Source: Nannocystis sp. RBIL2 | GTDB taxonomy: Bacteria > Myxococcota_A > Polyangia > Nannocystales > Nannocystaceae | Assembly: GCF_026626745.1 (NCBI RefSeq) | Contig: NZ_JAPNJW010000001.1 | Location: 5,564,001-5,628,000 of the forward strand | Direction: 5' to 3' | Length of the DNA: 64,000 nt | In this document: positions 27,508 to 35,997 of the stretch, piece after piece | Position numbering within the stretch: the stretch's first letter is position 1 | Layout: each line of letters opens with the position of its first letter | Notes under the pieces: model-generated | The model's input: the letters and a program-made list of their open reading frames with translations, nothing else | The model's database searches: none | Told to the model about the DNA's origin: nothing | Translations under genes and position numbers: made by a program

Positions 27508-28125
27508 TCAGCTCGCGGCGGGCAGCGGCGCGGCGGGCTTGCTGGCGCGGTTGCGGACGAACAGGCGACGCAGGCCGAGCTTGGCGGCCAGAGCGGTACC
27601 TGTCCCAATGGCCATGACCGCAGGGGCAGCCAGGCCGCCGGTCAGGGCGACCGCGCCGGCGGCGACGAGCACGCCGACCGAGGTCGAGGCGGCGCCGGTG
27701 CCGGCCTCGACCGTGGCGTGGACACAGGCCTGCTTGCCGGTCATGGTGCCGCGGCGGTAGGCCATCACGCCCTCGGCGGCGCCGAAGGCGGCGTCGACGA
27801 CGAGGCCGACCACGCCCGCCCGCGCGGCGGTGCGCGCGATCTGGGCCCCCGCGGCGCGAGCCGTCGTGACCACCGCCAGGCTGGTGACCTCGGCCGCGCC
27901 GGCCTGCACCGCGGCGTCGACCAGCAGCGTCGGCGCGGCCGCTGCCACGGTCCCGGTGGCGGTGCGCGTCAACACGGTCTGCAGCCCGGCCTGCGCGACG
28001 GTCGGGAGGACCTCGCGGCCGCCGGCGTCGTACAGCGCGCGCGCTGCGGTGCGAGCGGCCAGCGCGGCCTGACCGGCCAGCGCCCCCATGACGAGATCGC
28101 GGTGACTGTGGGCAGAGTCCTGCAT
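27508..28125 (-). CDS. Hydrophobic Ala/Gly-rich protein of unknown function
   Basis: 205 aa from the ATG at 28125 (MQDSAHSHRDLVMGALAGQA). It is Ala/Val/Thr-rich with several segments able to insert in a membrane and a glycine-zipper-like stretch, EAGTGAASTSVGVLVAAG, then GGLAAPAVMAIGTGTALAAK, ending in a basic tail. EGVMAYRRGTMTGKQACVHA lies just before. I do not recognise the family. It may associate with membranes as an amphipathic helical bundle. Confidence 0.65.
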   Translation of the reverse strand: MQDSAHSHRDLVMGALAGQAALAARTAARALYDAGGREVLPTVAQAGLQTVLTRTATGTVAAAAPTLLVDAAVQAGAAEVTSLAVVTTARAAGAQIARTAARAGVVGLVVDAAFGAAEGVMAYRRGTMTGKQACVHATVEAGTGAASTSVGVLVAAGAVALTGGLAAPAVMAIGTGTALAAKLGLRRLFVRNRASKPAAPLPAAS

Positions 28126-28258
28126 GGTGAAGACGCTAGCAAACTGCGCGGGCGAAGGCCCGTGATCGCGACGAGGTGCTGGCGCACGCGCACGGCGGGG
28201 CGTGCAGACGGCTACGCAGACGCGGCGCCGAGACCGCGAGGCGCACGGCAGTTCGCAG

Positions 28259-28296
28259 GTTTTTATTTTAATAAAGGACATGTCCCTTCGGACATA
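28259..28296 (-). terminator. Hairpin plus AT-rich tract downstream of the hydrolase gene
   Basis: On the reverse strand, ATGTCC/GGACAT arms (28280-28285 and 28290-28295, 4-nt loop) are followed by the run TTTATTAAAATAAAAA (28275-28259). That fits an intrinsic terminator for the alpha/beta hydrolase gene that ends at 28411. It is a rare A/T island in this genome. Confidence 0.55.
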
Positions 28297-28410
28297 TGCT
28301 TCGACCCCGCAAATCCTGGCTCTCCGCGCGAACGACGAGGACGAGCGCGGCATGAGACCTTCACGTCCACGGTCCTGCGACTTGCACTCGGCGACGACGA
28401 GGCGCGTGCG

Positions 28411-29226
28411 TCACCGCCGACTCCGCAAGCTCGTCGATCGAAGAACCTCAGCTTCGGCGGGCATGACGAACGCGGCGAGCCCCTCATTGAATTCGTCGGA
28501 GACGAGCTGCGGGAAGTGATGCGGGCTCGGGATCGTGACCAGGCGGCCGCGGCCGAGCGACGCGACCTTGGCGGCGGTGATGTCCATGGCGCGGCTCCAG
28601 CCGCCGGTCACGACCATCAGCGGAATGTTCGCCTGGACGACCCCTGCGAGCTCGCGCTCGAGGTCGGCTCGCGCGGGGACTCTGAGACGTTCGATGGCCT
28701 GACCCATGGTTGCGAGCTCCGCGGGCGAGCCGCCGCCGCCGATGTCGTCCGGGATGTGCATGAGCTTGCTGAACCGTCGGGCGCGGGCCTCGGGCGAGCG
28801 CGAGAGCTTGAGCGCCAACACCGTGCGGAGCACGAAGCCGAGCACGGCGGGATGAGGCAGGCCGACCGCCAGCATGGCGGGCTCGATGAGGGTGAGGCTG
28901 CGGACCGCCGCGGGGCGCCGGGCCGCGGCCGCGAGCGCGACGCAGCCGCCGAACGAGTGACCGACGAGATGAGCGCCGTCGCCGAGCAGATGCGCGACCC
29001 ACTCGCCGTCGGCCTCGGCGTCGTCGGGGCGACCCGGCGCCGGGGTGCGGCCGTGACCCGGCCGATCGGGCACGAGCAGGTCGAAGCCGCGGTCGGCCAG
29101 CCGGGCCTGCGCCGAGAAGTGGCGCTCGCCGCCGACCTCGCTGCCCTGGGCTCCCCCGTGGACGAGGATGATGCGCGGACCTGCTGCGCCCCAGCGAGTG
29201 ATGGCGATGTCCTCGAGGCCGCTCAT
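28411..29226 (-). CDS. Alpha/beta hydrolase
   Basis: 271 aa from the ATG at 29226. Alpha/beta-hydrolase landmarks: IILVHGGAQGSEVGGERHF (oxyanion HGG), LLVPDRPGHGRTPAPGRPDD, nucleophile elbow LVGHSFGGCVALA, a late acid region and the catalytic His in IPSPHHFPQL. The cap segment is short. The substrate is unknown; esterase, lactonase or epoxide hydrolase are all possible. It lies downstream of the FG-GAP lipoprotein but is separated from it by two hairpins, so it is probably transcribed on its own. Confidence 0.88.
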   Translation of the reverse strand: MSGLEDIAITRWGAAGPRIILVHGGAQGSEVGGERHFSAQARLADRGFDLLVPDRPGHGRTPAPGRPDDAEADGEWVAHLLGDGAHLVGHSFGGCVALAAAARRPAAVRSLTLIEPAMLAVGLPHPAVLGFVLRTVLALKLSRSPEARARRFSKLMHIPDDIGGGGSPAELATMGQAIERLRVPARADLERELAGVVQANIPLMVVTGGWSRAMDITAAKVASLGRGRLVTIPSPHHFPQLVSDEFNEGLAAFVMPAEAEVLRSTSLRSRR

Positions 29227-29308
29227 GACGCGAGTGCTATCACCCGCTGCTGCACGGCGCAACGGCGAGGATGTCCCGATCGCTTCGTTCGCCGCGAGCG
29301 CCCCATTC

Positions 29309-29372
29309 GACATGTCCTTTAAGACATGCTCACCGCTGCGCCACGCTCGGGAAAGAATGTCCCTTCGGACAT
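29309..29372. terminator. Two hairpins after the FG-GAP lipoprotein gene
   Basis: Hairpin one: CATGTC (29311-29316) with GACATG (29323-29328). Hairpin two: ATGTCC (29357-29362), loop CTTC, GGACAT (29367-29372). Both lie just past the FG-GAP stop (29386, reverse strand) and before the hydrolase start. They are members of the dispersed hairpin family and may serve as a double terminator. Confidence 0.5.
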
Positions 29373-29385
29373 CTCATCGAAAGTG

Positions 29386-31146
29386 TCAGGGCACCAGGCC
29401 GTTGCGCAGGTAGTTGCCGCGGCCGGTCGGCCACGGCAGGCACGAGGCGGTCGAGCCGGGCACGGTGTAGACGCGCACGCTCTCGACCATGTCCTCGGCG
29501 TCCTTGAGCGAGACGACGATGTCGACCTGGCCGTCGCCGTCGACGTCGGCCAGCGTGGGCACGGGCATGGCGCCGCGGCGCGGCAGCGGCAGCTGGTGCT
29601 GGACCGCGCCGTCGTTGCCGAGCACGAACAGCGCGCCCTTGTCGTCGCCGGTGCTGTAGCTGTTGAACACGACCTCGGGCGCGCCGTCGCCCGAGAGGTC
29701 GCCGATCACCACGCCGCCGGCCGCGACCTCGGGGTCGGCGGTGTACTCGGTGCTCCACAACACCTGGCCCGCGGCGCTCACCGCGTGCACGCGCCCGTCG
29801 AAGCCGACGAACACGATCTCGAGGCCCGGATGGTCCGCGCGCAGGTCGGCGACCGCGACCTGGTTGGTGATGCCGACGATGTTGGTGTCGCCGTAGTCCC
29901 ACAGACCCGAGAGGTAGTCGGGCAGGTGCACCGGCGGATCGAAGCCGGGGCGGCGGCTGGCGTCCGCGCCGACGACCCACACCGCGACGCCCTTCTCGCG
30001 GTCGCTCTGGGCCGCGTTCTGCACGCTGGCGAGCATGACGACCTCGCGCTGGCCGTCGCCGTCGAGGTCGGCGATCGCCGGCGCGGTGTTGGTGAAGTGG
30101 GCCTGCAGCGCGGTCTCCTCGTCCTCGGCGTAGCCCTGCATCGCCTCGGCGAGGACGTGCAAGTGGCGGACGCCCGGGGTCTTGGTCACGGGGAACAGGT
30201 CGGCGGCGTCGAAGGCCTCGCCGCTGCCCTTGTGGATGCTGGCGTAGGCGTTGTCGTGCGGCGCGACCAGGTCGGCCTTGCCGTCGCCGTCGAGGTCGCC
30301 GACGGCCAGGTTCTGGTCGTAGCAGCCGGCCAGGTAGCACTTGTCGTCGCAGCCGGAGCTGCCGCTCTGGTTGGGCGGGAAGCCCGGCAGCGGGGTGCCG
30401 TCGCTGCGCCAGGCATTGACGACGTCGGTCGGACCGCCGTGGCCGACGCTGACCGCGATGTCGAGGCCGCCGTCGCCGTCGAGGTCGCCGGCGGCGATGC
30501 TGCGCAGCTCGTCCTCCCAGGTGACCGGAAAGCCAGGTGCGATCGCGCCTGTGCTGTCGAGCAGGTAGACCTGGTCGCGGGCGGCGAACGCGATCTCGAG
30601 CTCGGGCCCGCCGATGAAGTTCGCCACCACCGGGCTCGACCAGATCCGCCCGCCCTCTGCCTCGAATTTAAACAAGACCTCGCCGTCAGCGGCCCAGGCC
30701 AGGAGGGCCTGGCCGCGCGGGACGATGACCTCGTTGTCGCCGTCGCCGTCGAGGTCGGCCACGGCGGGCGAACCGAGCCAGGCCTCTTCCCAGCGATCTT
30801 TCAAAGTAAACGAAAGGACAGGTTCGGCGGCGACGGCCGGGCCGCCGCCACCGTCGCAGCTGGGCGCCGGCGGCTCACCGGTGGTGCCGCTGGTCGTGGT
30901 GAGGCCCTCGGGGTCGCCGGTCGGATCGAAGCCGGTCGTCGGCGCCGGCCCGTCGGTGCTGCCCTCGCTGCCGCCGGCCGAGGCGGTGAGGCCGCTGGGA
31001 TCGCCGGTGGAGGAGATCGAGGTGGCCGGGTCGGCGGCGTTGCCCGTGGGCCCGCCGTCAGTGTCGTTGGCGCCGGCCGCAGTGCTGCAGGCGATCGCCA
31101 TGGCCGGCACCCCGGCCCCCAAGATCCTCCACGCGCGTGCCTTCAT
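29386..31146 (-). CDS. FG-GAP/VCBS-repeat lipoprotein
   Basis: 586 aa. The ATG at 31146 has GGAGG and GAGG upstream; MKARAWRILGAGVPAMAIAC gives the lipobox AIAC. After a Gly/Ser/Thr linker there are repeated FG-GAP units with calcium loops: SPAVADLDGDGDNEVIV, IAAGDLDGDGGLDIAVS, LAVGDLDGDGKADLVAP, APAIADLDGDGQREVVM, VVIGDLSGDGAPEVVFN, PTLADVDGDGQVDIVVS. This is an integrin-alpha-like seven-bladed propeller, calcium-bound and surface-exposed. Ligand unknown. Confidence 0.92.
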   Translation of the reverse strand: MKARAWRILGAGVPAMAIACSTAAGANDTDGGPTGNAADPATSISSTGDPSGLTASAGGSEGSTDGPAPTTGFDPTGDPEGLTTTSGTTGEPPAPSCDGGGGPAVAAEPVLSFTLKDRWEEAWLGSPAVADLDGDGDNEVIVPRGQALLAWAADGEVLFKFEAEGGRIWSSPVVANFIGGPELEIAFAARDQVYLLDSTGAIAPGFPVTWEDELRSIAAGDLDGDGGLDIAVSVGHGGPTDVVNAWRSDGTPLPGFPPNQSGSSGCDDKCYLAGCYDQNLAVGDLDGDGKADLVAPHDNAYASIHKGSGEAFDAADLFPVTKTPGVRHLHVLAEAMQGYAEDEETALQAHFTNTAPAIADLDGDGQREVVMLASVQNAAQSDREKGVAVWVVGADASRRPGFDPPVHLPDYLSGLWDYGDTNIVGITNQVAVADLRADHPGLEIVFVGFDGRVHAVSAAGQVLWSTEYTADPEVAAGGVVIGDLSGDGAPEVVFNSYSTGDDKGALFVLGNDGAVQHQLPLPRRGAMPVPTLADVDGDGQVDIVVSLKDAEDMVESVRVYTVPGSTASCLPWPTGRGNYLRNGLVP

Positions 31147-31235
31147 CCTCGCACCTCCGCCGGCGACGATACGCCAAAGCGGCCGCGACCGTGGCCGCGA
31201 GGATGCGAGCGCGTGGCCGCGCCGGGCGAGCGCGC

Positions 31236-33005
31236 TCAGTCCTCGGCGTCGCGGCTGCCGAAGGCCGCGCGGATGTAACTCCAGCGCGACGTCGCCAGGT
31301 GCTTGATGACGTCGATCGTGCCGGCCTTGACCGCGCCCTTGCCGAGCTGACCGTCGCGGTACAGCTCCGAGGTCTTGTTGCGCTGCAGCTTGCCGCTCGA
31401 GGTCTTGGGCAGGCTGCCCGGGGGCAGCAGCACGACCTCGTCGGGCTTGAGCGCGAGGGTCTCGAGGATCTTGGCGGCGATCTTGTCGCGCAGGTCCTCG
31501 GCGTGCGGCGTGCGGACCTCGGCGGCCACGATCACCCGCTCGCGCCCGAGCGACGCGTCCTCGATGCCGAACGCGACCACGTTGCCGCGGCGCACGCCCT
31601 CGACCTGCGAGGCCTGCCACTCGAGGTCCTGCGGGTAGTAGTTGCGGCCGTGGATGATGATGAGGTCCTTGATCCGGCCGCACACGTAGAGCTCGCCGTC
31701 GGCCAGGTAGCCGAGGTCACCCGTGGCCAGCCAGCCGTCCTTGAGCACCTGCAGCGTGCGCTCGGCGTCGCCCCAGTAGCCGCGCATCACGCTCGGACCG
31801 CGCAGCTCGATCTGGCCGACGCGGCGCTCCGGCAGCGGGTTGCTCTCGGCGTCGACGATCCGCAGGTCGTGCTCGGGGAAGGTGCGCCCGCAGCAGACCA
31901 CCTTGAGCGCGTCGGAAGTGTCGCTCGGCTTCGCCTCGCCGTGGACCAGCGCGTCGGGGTCGACCTTGTCGGCGCGCAGGTCCTCCTGCAGATCGACGAA
32001 GGTGACCGCGAGGCTGTGCTCGGCCATGCCGTAACACGACAGGAACGCGGTGCGCTTGAAGCCCCAGGCGGCGAAGCGCTCGGCGAACGCGTTGAGGGTG
32101 TCGTACTGGATCGGCTCGGCGCCGCAGCCGGCCACGCGCAGGTGCGACAGGTCGACGCCCTGCAGCTCGTGGTCCTTGATCCGCGCGGTGCACAGGCCGT
32201 ACGCGAAGTTGGGCGCGAACGTGACGGTCGCCTTGCGCTCCGACAGCTGGCGCAGCCACAGCGCCGGCCGCTTGAGGAACAAGAGCGGCGACATGAACTG
32301 GACCCCGCGCACCTGCAGCACCGCCGGCGCGAACACGAAGCCGATGAGGCCCATGTCGTGGTAGAGCGGCAGCCAGCTGAGGCCGACGGTGTCGCCGTCG
32401 GCGTGGAGGCCGGCGCCGAGCGCCGCGATGTTGGCGATCAGGTTGGCGTGGGTGAGCGTGACGCCCTTGGGCTGCGAGGTGCTGCCCGAGGTGAACTGCA
32501 GGAACGCGACGTCGTCGGGCTTCACGTCGACGCCGATCGGCGCCGCGCGCTCGTCGACCTGCTTGACGAACGACGCGTAGACCTCGACCGCGCGCACGCT
32601 CGGCACGTTGCTCATCAGCTTGCCGAGGATCGGCCGCACCTTGGCGTCGGTGACGACGAGCGAGCAGCCGGCTTGCCGCAGGATGTGCGTGGTGTTGGCG
32701 AGGTAGCCCTCGAACTGGCCGAGGTTCATCGGCGGGTACACCGGCACCGGGATCGCGCCGGCGTACATGGCCCCGAAGATCGCCTCGACGAACTCGGACG
32801 AGTCCGGGAGGATGAGGCCGACGCGCTCGCCCGCGCGGACCCCCGCCGCTTGCAGCGCCGCGCCGAAGCGTCGGGCCCGCCGCGCGGTCTCGGCGTACGA
32901 CAGGAACCTGACCGGGTCTTTCTCCTGGACGAGGTGCGAGTAACCGAAGTCGGCGCGGGCGGTCGCCGCGTCGAGGGCCTGCGTGAGCGTCTCGGGTCGC
33001 GTCAT
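31236..33005 (-). CDS. Fatty-acyl-AMP ligase (FAAL)
   Basis: 589 aa, start ATG at 33005. An ANL-superfamily adenylate-forming enzyme: P-loop LQFTSGSTSQPKGVTLTHAN, LSWLPLYHDMGLIG, YGMAEHSL, TGDLGYLADGELYVCGRIKD and C-terminal PGSLPKTSSGKLQR. VPVYPPMN and the VQFMSPLLFLKRPALWL segment are typical of FadD32-type FAALs, which load fatty acids as acyl-AMP onto carrier proteins rather than CoA. It starts 5 bp after the stop of a dedicated ACP gene, which strongly suggests the acyl acceptor. Confidence 0.92.
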   Translation of the reverse strand: MTRPETLTQALDAATARADFGYSHLVQEKDPVRFLSYAETARRARRFGAALQAAGVRAGERVGLILPDSSEFVEAIFGAMYAGAIPVPVYPPMNLGQFEGYLANTTHILRQAGCSLVVTDAKVRPILGKLMSNVPSVRAVEVYASFVKQVDERAAPIGVDVKPDDVAFLQFTSGSTSQPKGVTLTHANLIANIAALGAGLHADGDTVGLSWLPLYHDMGLIGFVFAPAVLQVRGVQFMSPLLFLKRPALWLRQLSERKATVTFAPNFAYGLCTARIKDHELQGVDLSHLRVAGCGAEPIQYDTLNAFAERFAAWGFKRTAFLSCYGMAEHSLAVTFVDLQEDLRADKVDPDALVHGEAKPSDTSDALKVVCCGRTFPEHDLRIVDAESNPLPERRVGQIELRGPSVMRGYWGDAERTLQVLKDGWLATGDLGYLADGELYVCGRIKDLIIIHGRNYYPQDLEWQASQVEGVRRGNVVAFGIEDASLGRERVIVAAEVRTPHAEDLRDKIAAKILETLALKPDEVVLLPPGSLPKTSSGKLQRNKTSELYRDGQLGKGAVKAGTIDVIKHLATSRWSYIRAAFGSRDAED

Positions 33006-33010
33006 CGCGC

Positions 33011-33292
33011 TCAGGCCTCGCCGCGTTCCTGCGCGATGACCTTGACGACCTCGCGCGCGACGTCGCCGACGGTGACCACGTGCTGGAACAGCTCCATCGG
33101 CATGGTGATGCCGAAGTGGTCCTCGAGGTCGGACACCATCTCGAAGCTCTGCATCGAGTCGAGCCGCAGGTCCTGGATCAGGTGCGACTGCTCGCTCACC
33201 GGAGCGGCTGGCTTTTCGGCCAGGTTCTCGTCGAAGTAGGCGTAGATCTTGGCGAGCACGGCTTCGTAGGTGGGTCTTGCGGCTTCGGTCAC
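33011..33292 (-). CDS. Acyl carrier protein
   Basis: 93 aa from a GTG at 33292 (GGGGAG upstream). The phosphopantetheine attachment motif is LRLDSMQSFEMVSDLEDHFG, with Ser at about residue 46; the typical helix 2 and a final VGDVAREVVKVI follow. It sits directly before the FAAL gene in the same transcript and is the probable acyl acceptor of that enzyme. Confidence 0.9.
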   Translation of the reverse strand: MTEAARPTYEAVLAKIYAYFDENLAEKPAAPVSEQSHLIQDLRLDSMQSFEMVSDLEDHFGITMPMELFQHVVTVGDVAREVVKVIAQERGEA

Positions 33293-33374
33293 GGCGCTCC
33301 CCGGAGTACCGGCGGCTATATCGCAACTGGAGCGCGACCGGAAGCCGCGCGCGCGCCGGCCACCGTTAGCGGGG

Positions 33375-34517
33375 TCACAGCGTGGTCTCGTACACGCGAT
33401 ATTTGGCGATCGGGTAGCCGCCCATGTTCTTCACGGCGGCGTTGACCCGGTCGTTGTCCTCGAGGGTCCAGCCGATCTGCCCCTCGGTCCAGCCGAGCCG
33501 CTGCGCGGCCCGGTGGGTGGCGAGGAACAGCAGCGTGTCGATGCCCTGGCCGCGGTAGGCGGCCTTGATCCCGAGCAGGATGAGCCGCCCCCCCTTGACG
33601 ACCTTGCGCACCTTCAAGTCCCACAGGAGGCGCACGATCCCGAACGGGAACAGCCGGCCGTCCAGCTTCTTCAGGACCGGGTTCACGTCGAGAATCGTGA
33701 TCACGAACGCGACCGGCTCGCCCTTCACCTCGGCGATGATCGGCAGCCCGGGCTCGAGGACCATCTTGAGGTCCTTGGCGATGTGCAGGTACTCCTCGCG
33801 CCCGACCGGGACGAAGCCCCAGTTCTTCTCCCACGCGTCGTTCATGACCTCGAGCGAGCGCAGGACCTCGGCGTCCCAGTCGTCGAAGCGCATGTCGCGG
33901 ATGGTGATGCCGCGCCGCTCGGCGACCTTGGCGGCGATCTTCGCCACCCGCTCGGGGATCGGCCGCTGCGGGTCGATGCCCCAGTGCAGCAGATCCTTGG
34001 CCTTGGCCATACCTGTCCCTTGGAGCAGGCGGTCGTAATACGGCGGGTTGTACGGCAAGTTGATGCCGGGGTCGCGGTCGAAGCCCTCGACCAGCACGCC
34101 CGAGATGTAGTTCATCGACAGCTCGAACGGGCCGATCATCGCGGTGCAGCCGCGGGCCGCGAGCCACGCCTTGGCGGTGTCGACCAGCGCCTGCGCGAGC
34201 TCGGGGTCGTCGGGGCACTCGAACATGCCGAGGTAGCCGGTCTGCAGGCCATGGAATTTCACGAAGTCTTCGTCGCGGACCGCCGCGACCCGGGCGACGT
34301 CGCGCCCGTCCTTGCGCGCGATCCAGAACGCCGCCTGCACGTGCTTGAAAAATGGGTTCTTGTCCGGGTTCAGATAGTCCCGCCGGTCCATCAACAGCGG
34401 CGGCACCCAGCGCGGGCTCGGGTGATGCTCGCGGTGGACGTACCAGGGCACCCGGATGAACCGCTCGACCAGCTTGCGGTCGCTGAGAGGGACTTCGACG
34501 AGCTCGAACGACGACAT
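33375..34517 (-). CDS. GNAT-type acyltransferase
   Basis: 380 aa; the ATG at 34517 gives MSSFELVEVPLSDRKLVERF. A two-part GNAT architecture: an N-terminal region with FIRVPWYVHREHHPSPRWVP and a C-terminal acetyl-CoA-type fold (EPVAFVITILDVNPVLKKL, RLILLGIKAAYRGQGIDTLL with the RGxG pyrophosphate loop). Located 82 bp upstream of the ACP gene and in the same direction. It may transfer the acyl chain activated by FAAL/ACP onto an amine, by analogy with N-acyl amino acid synthases; this is inference. Confidence 0.82.
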   Translation of the reverse strand: MSSFELVEVPLSDRKLVERFIRVPWYVHREHHPSPRWVPPLLMDRRDYLNPDKNPFFKHVQAAFWIARKDGRDVARVAAVRDEDFVKFHGLQTGYLGMFECPDDPELAQALVDTAKAWLAARGCTAMIGPFELSMNYISGVLVEGFDRDPGINLPYNPPYYDRLLQGTGMAKAKDLLHWGIDPQRPIPERVAKIAAKVAERRGITIRDMRFDDWDAEVLRSLEVMNDAWEKNWGFVPVGREEYLHIAKDLKMVLEPGLPIIAEVKGEPVAFVITILDVNPVLKKLDGRLFPFGIVRLLWDLKVRKVVKGGRLILLGIKAAYRGQGIDTLLFLATHRAAQRLGWTEGQIGWTLEDNDRVNAAVKNMGGYPIAKYRVYETTL

Positions 34518-34895
34518 GGGCGCGGCCTCGGAGCCGCACGCTGCGGCTTGTTCAGCCGCGGGGCTACCGCCCGCGGCACGTCGCGTCAAGTGCGCAGAGA
34601 CCGCTCGAAACGCCCGCGGGTGCATCCCCCCGCGATCGCAGCGGCGGCGCGAGCTATCCTCGTCGGCGTGGCTGGTGCGCTCGCGCGGTTTTATCTTCGA
34701 CATGGCTCTTCGGTCATGTCCGAAGAGACTTCCGAGCGCCCCGCCGCCCCCGGCCCGCGCGTCCTTCGCCGCGGACGAACCGACCCGACCGCGGCGCGGC
34801 GGCTCGCGCCAGAGCGGGCCCCCGTCGCCCGCAGACCGGCGCTGCGCCACCGCGGTGGTAGGTCCGGCCGCATCACCCGTGGAAGCGAGTACACC
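34518..34895. other. Divergent intergenic region
   Basis: 378 bp between the divergent GNAT and fibro-slime genes. No gene seen. At 34706-34727 the arms CTCTTCG and CGAAGAG enclose GTCATGTC, combining a 7-bp hairpin with the ATGTCC word. The promoters of both flanking genes should be here. Confidence 0.35.
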
Positions 34896-35267
34896 ATGCG
34901 ACATGTCCTTAAAACCATCTTCGCCATCGCCCCGCTCCTGCCCGCCTGCGGCGACTCGGGCCAGGGCAAGGACCCGACCGACTCGACCGGGCAGACCGGC
35001 ATCGACTCGCTGAGCGCCGCCTCCGCCAGCGAGACCGCGACCGACTCCACCGCGAGCGCCAGCGCCAGCGAGGCCGGCACGCTCACCGACGGCGGCAGCG
35101 ACGGCTCGGCGACGGCGGTGACTGTGACGACGACGGAGCCGCCGACCACGACCGCGACCACCGGCCCGGACGACACCACGACGACGAGCACGAGCACGAC
35201 CTTCCCGATGACAGCCACCTCGCTGCCGGACACCACCGCTTCGAACCGCCGGAGTGCGACCCGGTGA
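34896..35267 (+). pseudogene. Lipoprotein N-terminal part, frameshifted from its fibro-slime domain
   Basis: 123 codons from the ATG at 34896: signal peptide [18 protein letters not shown] with lipobox LLPAC, then a Ser/Thr/Ala/Asp-rich linker that ends abruptly with ASNRRSATR and a stop. The expected globular domain follows in another frame: reading the -1 frame through the same bases gives [10 protein letters not shown] leading straight into the fibro-slime domain. One base has probably been lost between about 35215 and 35255. It could be a true mutation, phase variation or a sequencing error. The ATG is embedded in an ACATGTCC word. Confidence 0.7.
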
Positions 35268-35875
35268 TGAAGGCGACGATCCGCGACTTCCGCACGAGCC
35301 ACCCCGACTTCGAGAGCTTCGGCGGCGACACTGCCTACGAGGGCCTGGTCCAGCAGGATCTCGGGCCCGACCACAAGCCGGTCTACGCCCACGCCGGCGG
35401 CACGCCGCAGACCACCGGGCCGAACGAGTTCTCTCAATGGTACAACGACACGCCGGACGTCAACATGGCGTTCCAGATCGACATCCCGCTGACGGAGGTG
35501 TCGCCGGGCCAGTTCACCTACCAGAACAACGCCTTCTTCCCCATCGACGACCAGGGCTGGGGCAACGAGGGCAACCCGCACAACTTCCACTTCACCACGG
35601 AGATCCACACCGAGTTCACCTACCAGGGCGGCGAGGTGTTCACGTTCACCGGTGACGACGATCTGTGGCTGTTCATCAACGGCAAGCTGGCGATCGACCT
35701 CGGCGGGCTGCACCCGCAGCTGACCGACACGATCGACCTCGACGCCCAGGCGGGCTACCTCGGGATCACGATCGGCCAGAACTACGCGATGGACATCTTC
35801 CACGCCGAGCGCCACACCACCGAGTCGAACTTCCGCATCGACACCAGCATCCAGTGCTTCGTCATCCCCGGCTGA
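35264..35875 (+). CDS. Fibro-slime domain (3' part of frameshifted lipoprotein gene)
   Basis: The open frame from a GTG at 35264 gives 203 aa, but the homology extends upstream of it. [20 protein letters not shown] is the standard start of the fibro-slime domain. [60 protein letters not shown] and [15 protein letters not shown] follow, a PA14-like beta-sandwich with Asp-Asp calcium sites. Fibro-slime proteins are secreted adhesins in slime moulds and bacteria. Without repair of the frameshift this part has no signal peptide or ribosome binding site. Confidence 0.75.
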   Translation: MMKATIRDFRTSHPDFESFGGDTAYEGLVQQDLGPDHKPVYAHAGGTPQTTGPNEFSQWYNDTPDVNMAFQIDIPLTEVSPGQFTYQNNAFFPIDDQGWGNEGNPHNFHFTTEIHTEFTYQGGEVFTFTGDDDLWLFINGKLAIDLGGLHPQLTDTIDLDAQAGYLGITIGQNYAMDIFHAERHTTESNFRIDTSIQCFVIPG

Positions 35876-35997
35876 CCCGGCCCGGCCCGTAGCAGGCTTC
35901 GGGATGAAGCTCACGCCGGATTTCGCCCGCAGCGGGGTGAACCGCGCGGGAACTTTGTGTGCTCTCGGCCCCGGCTCCGTCGACGGCGGGCCACAGG

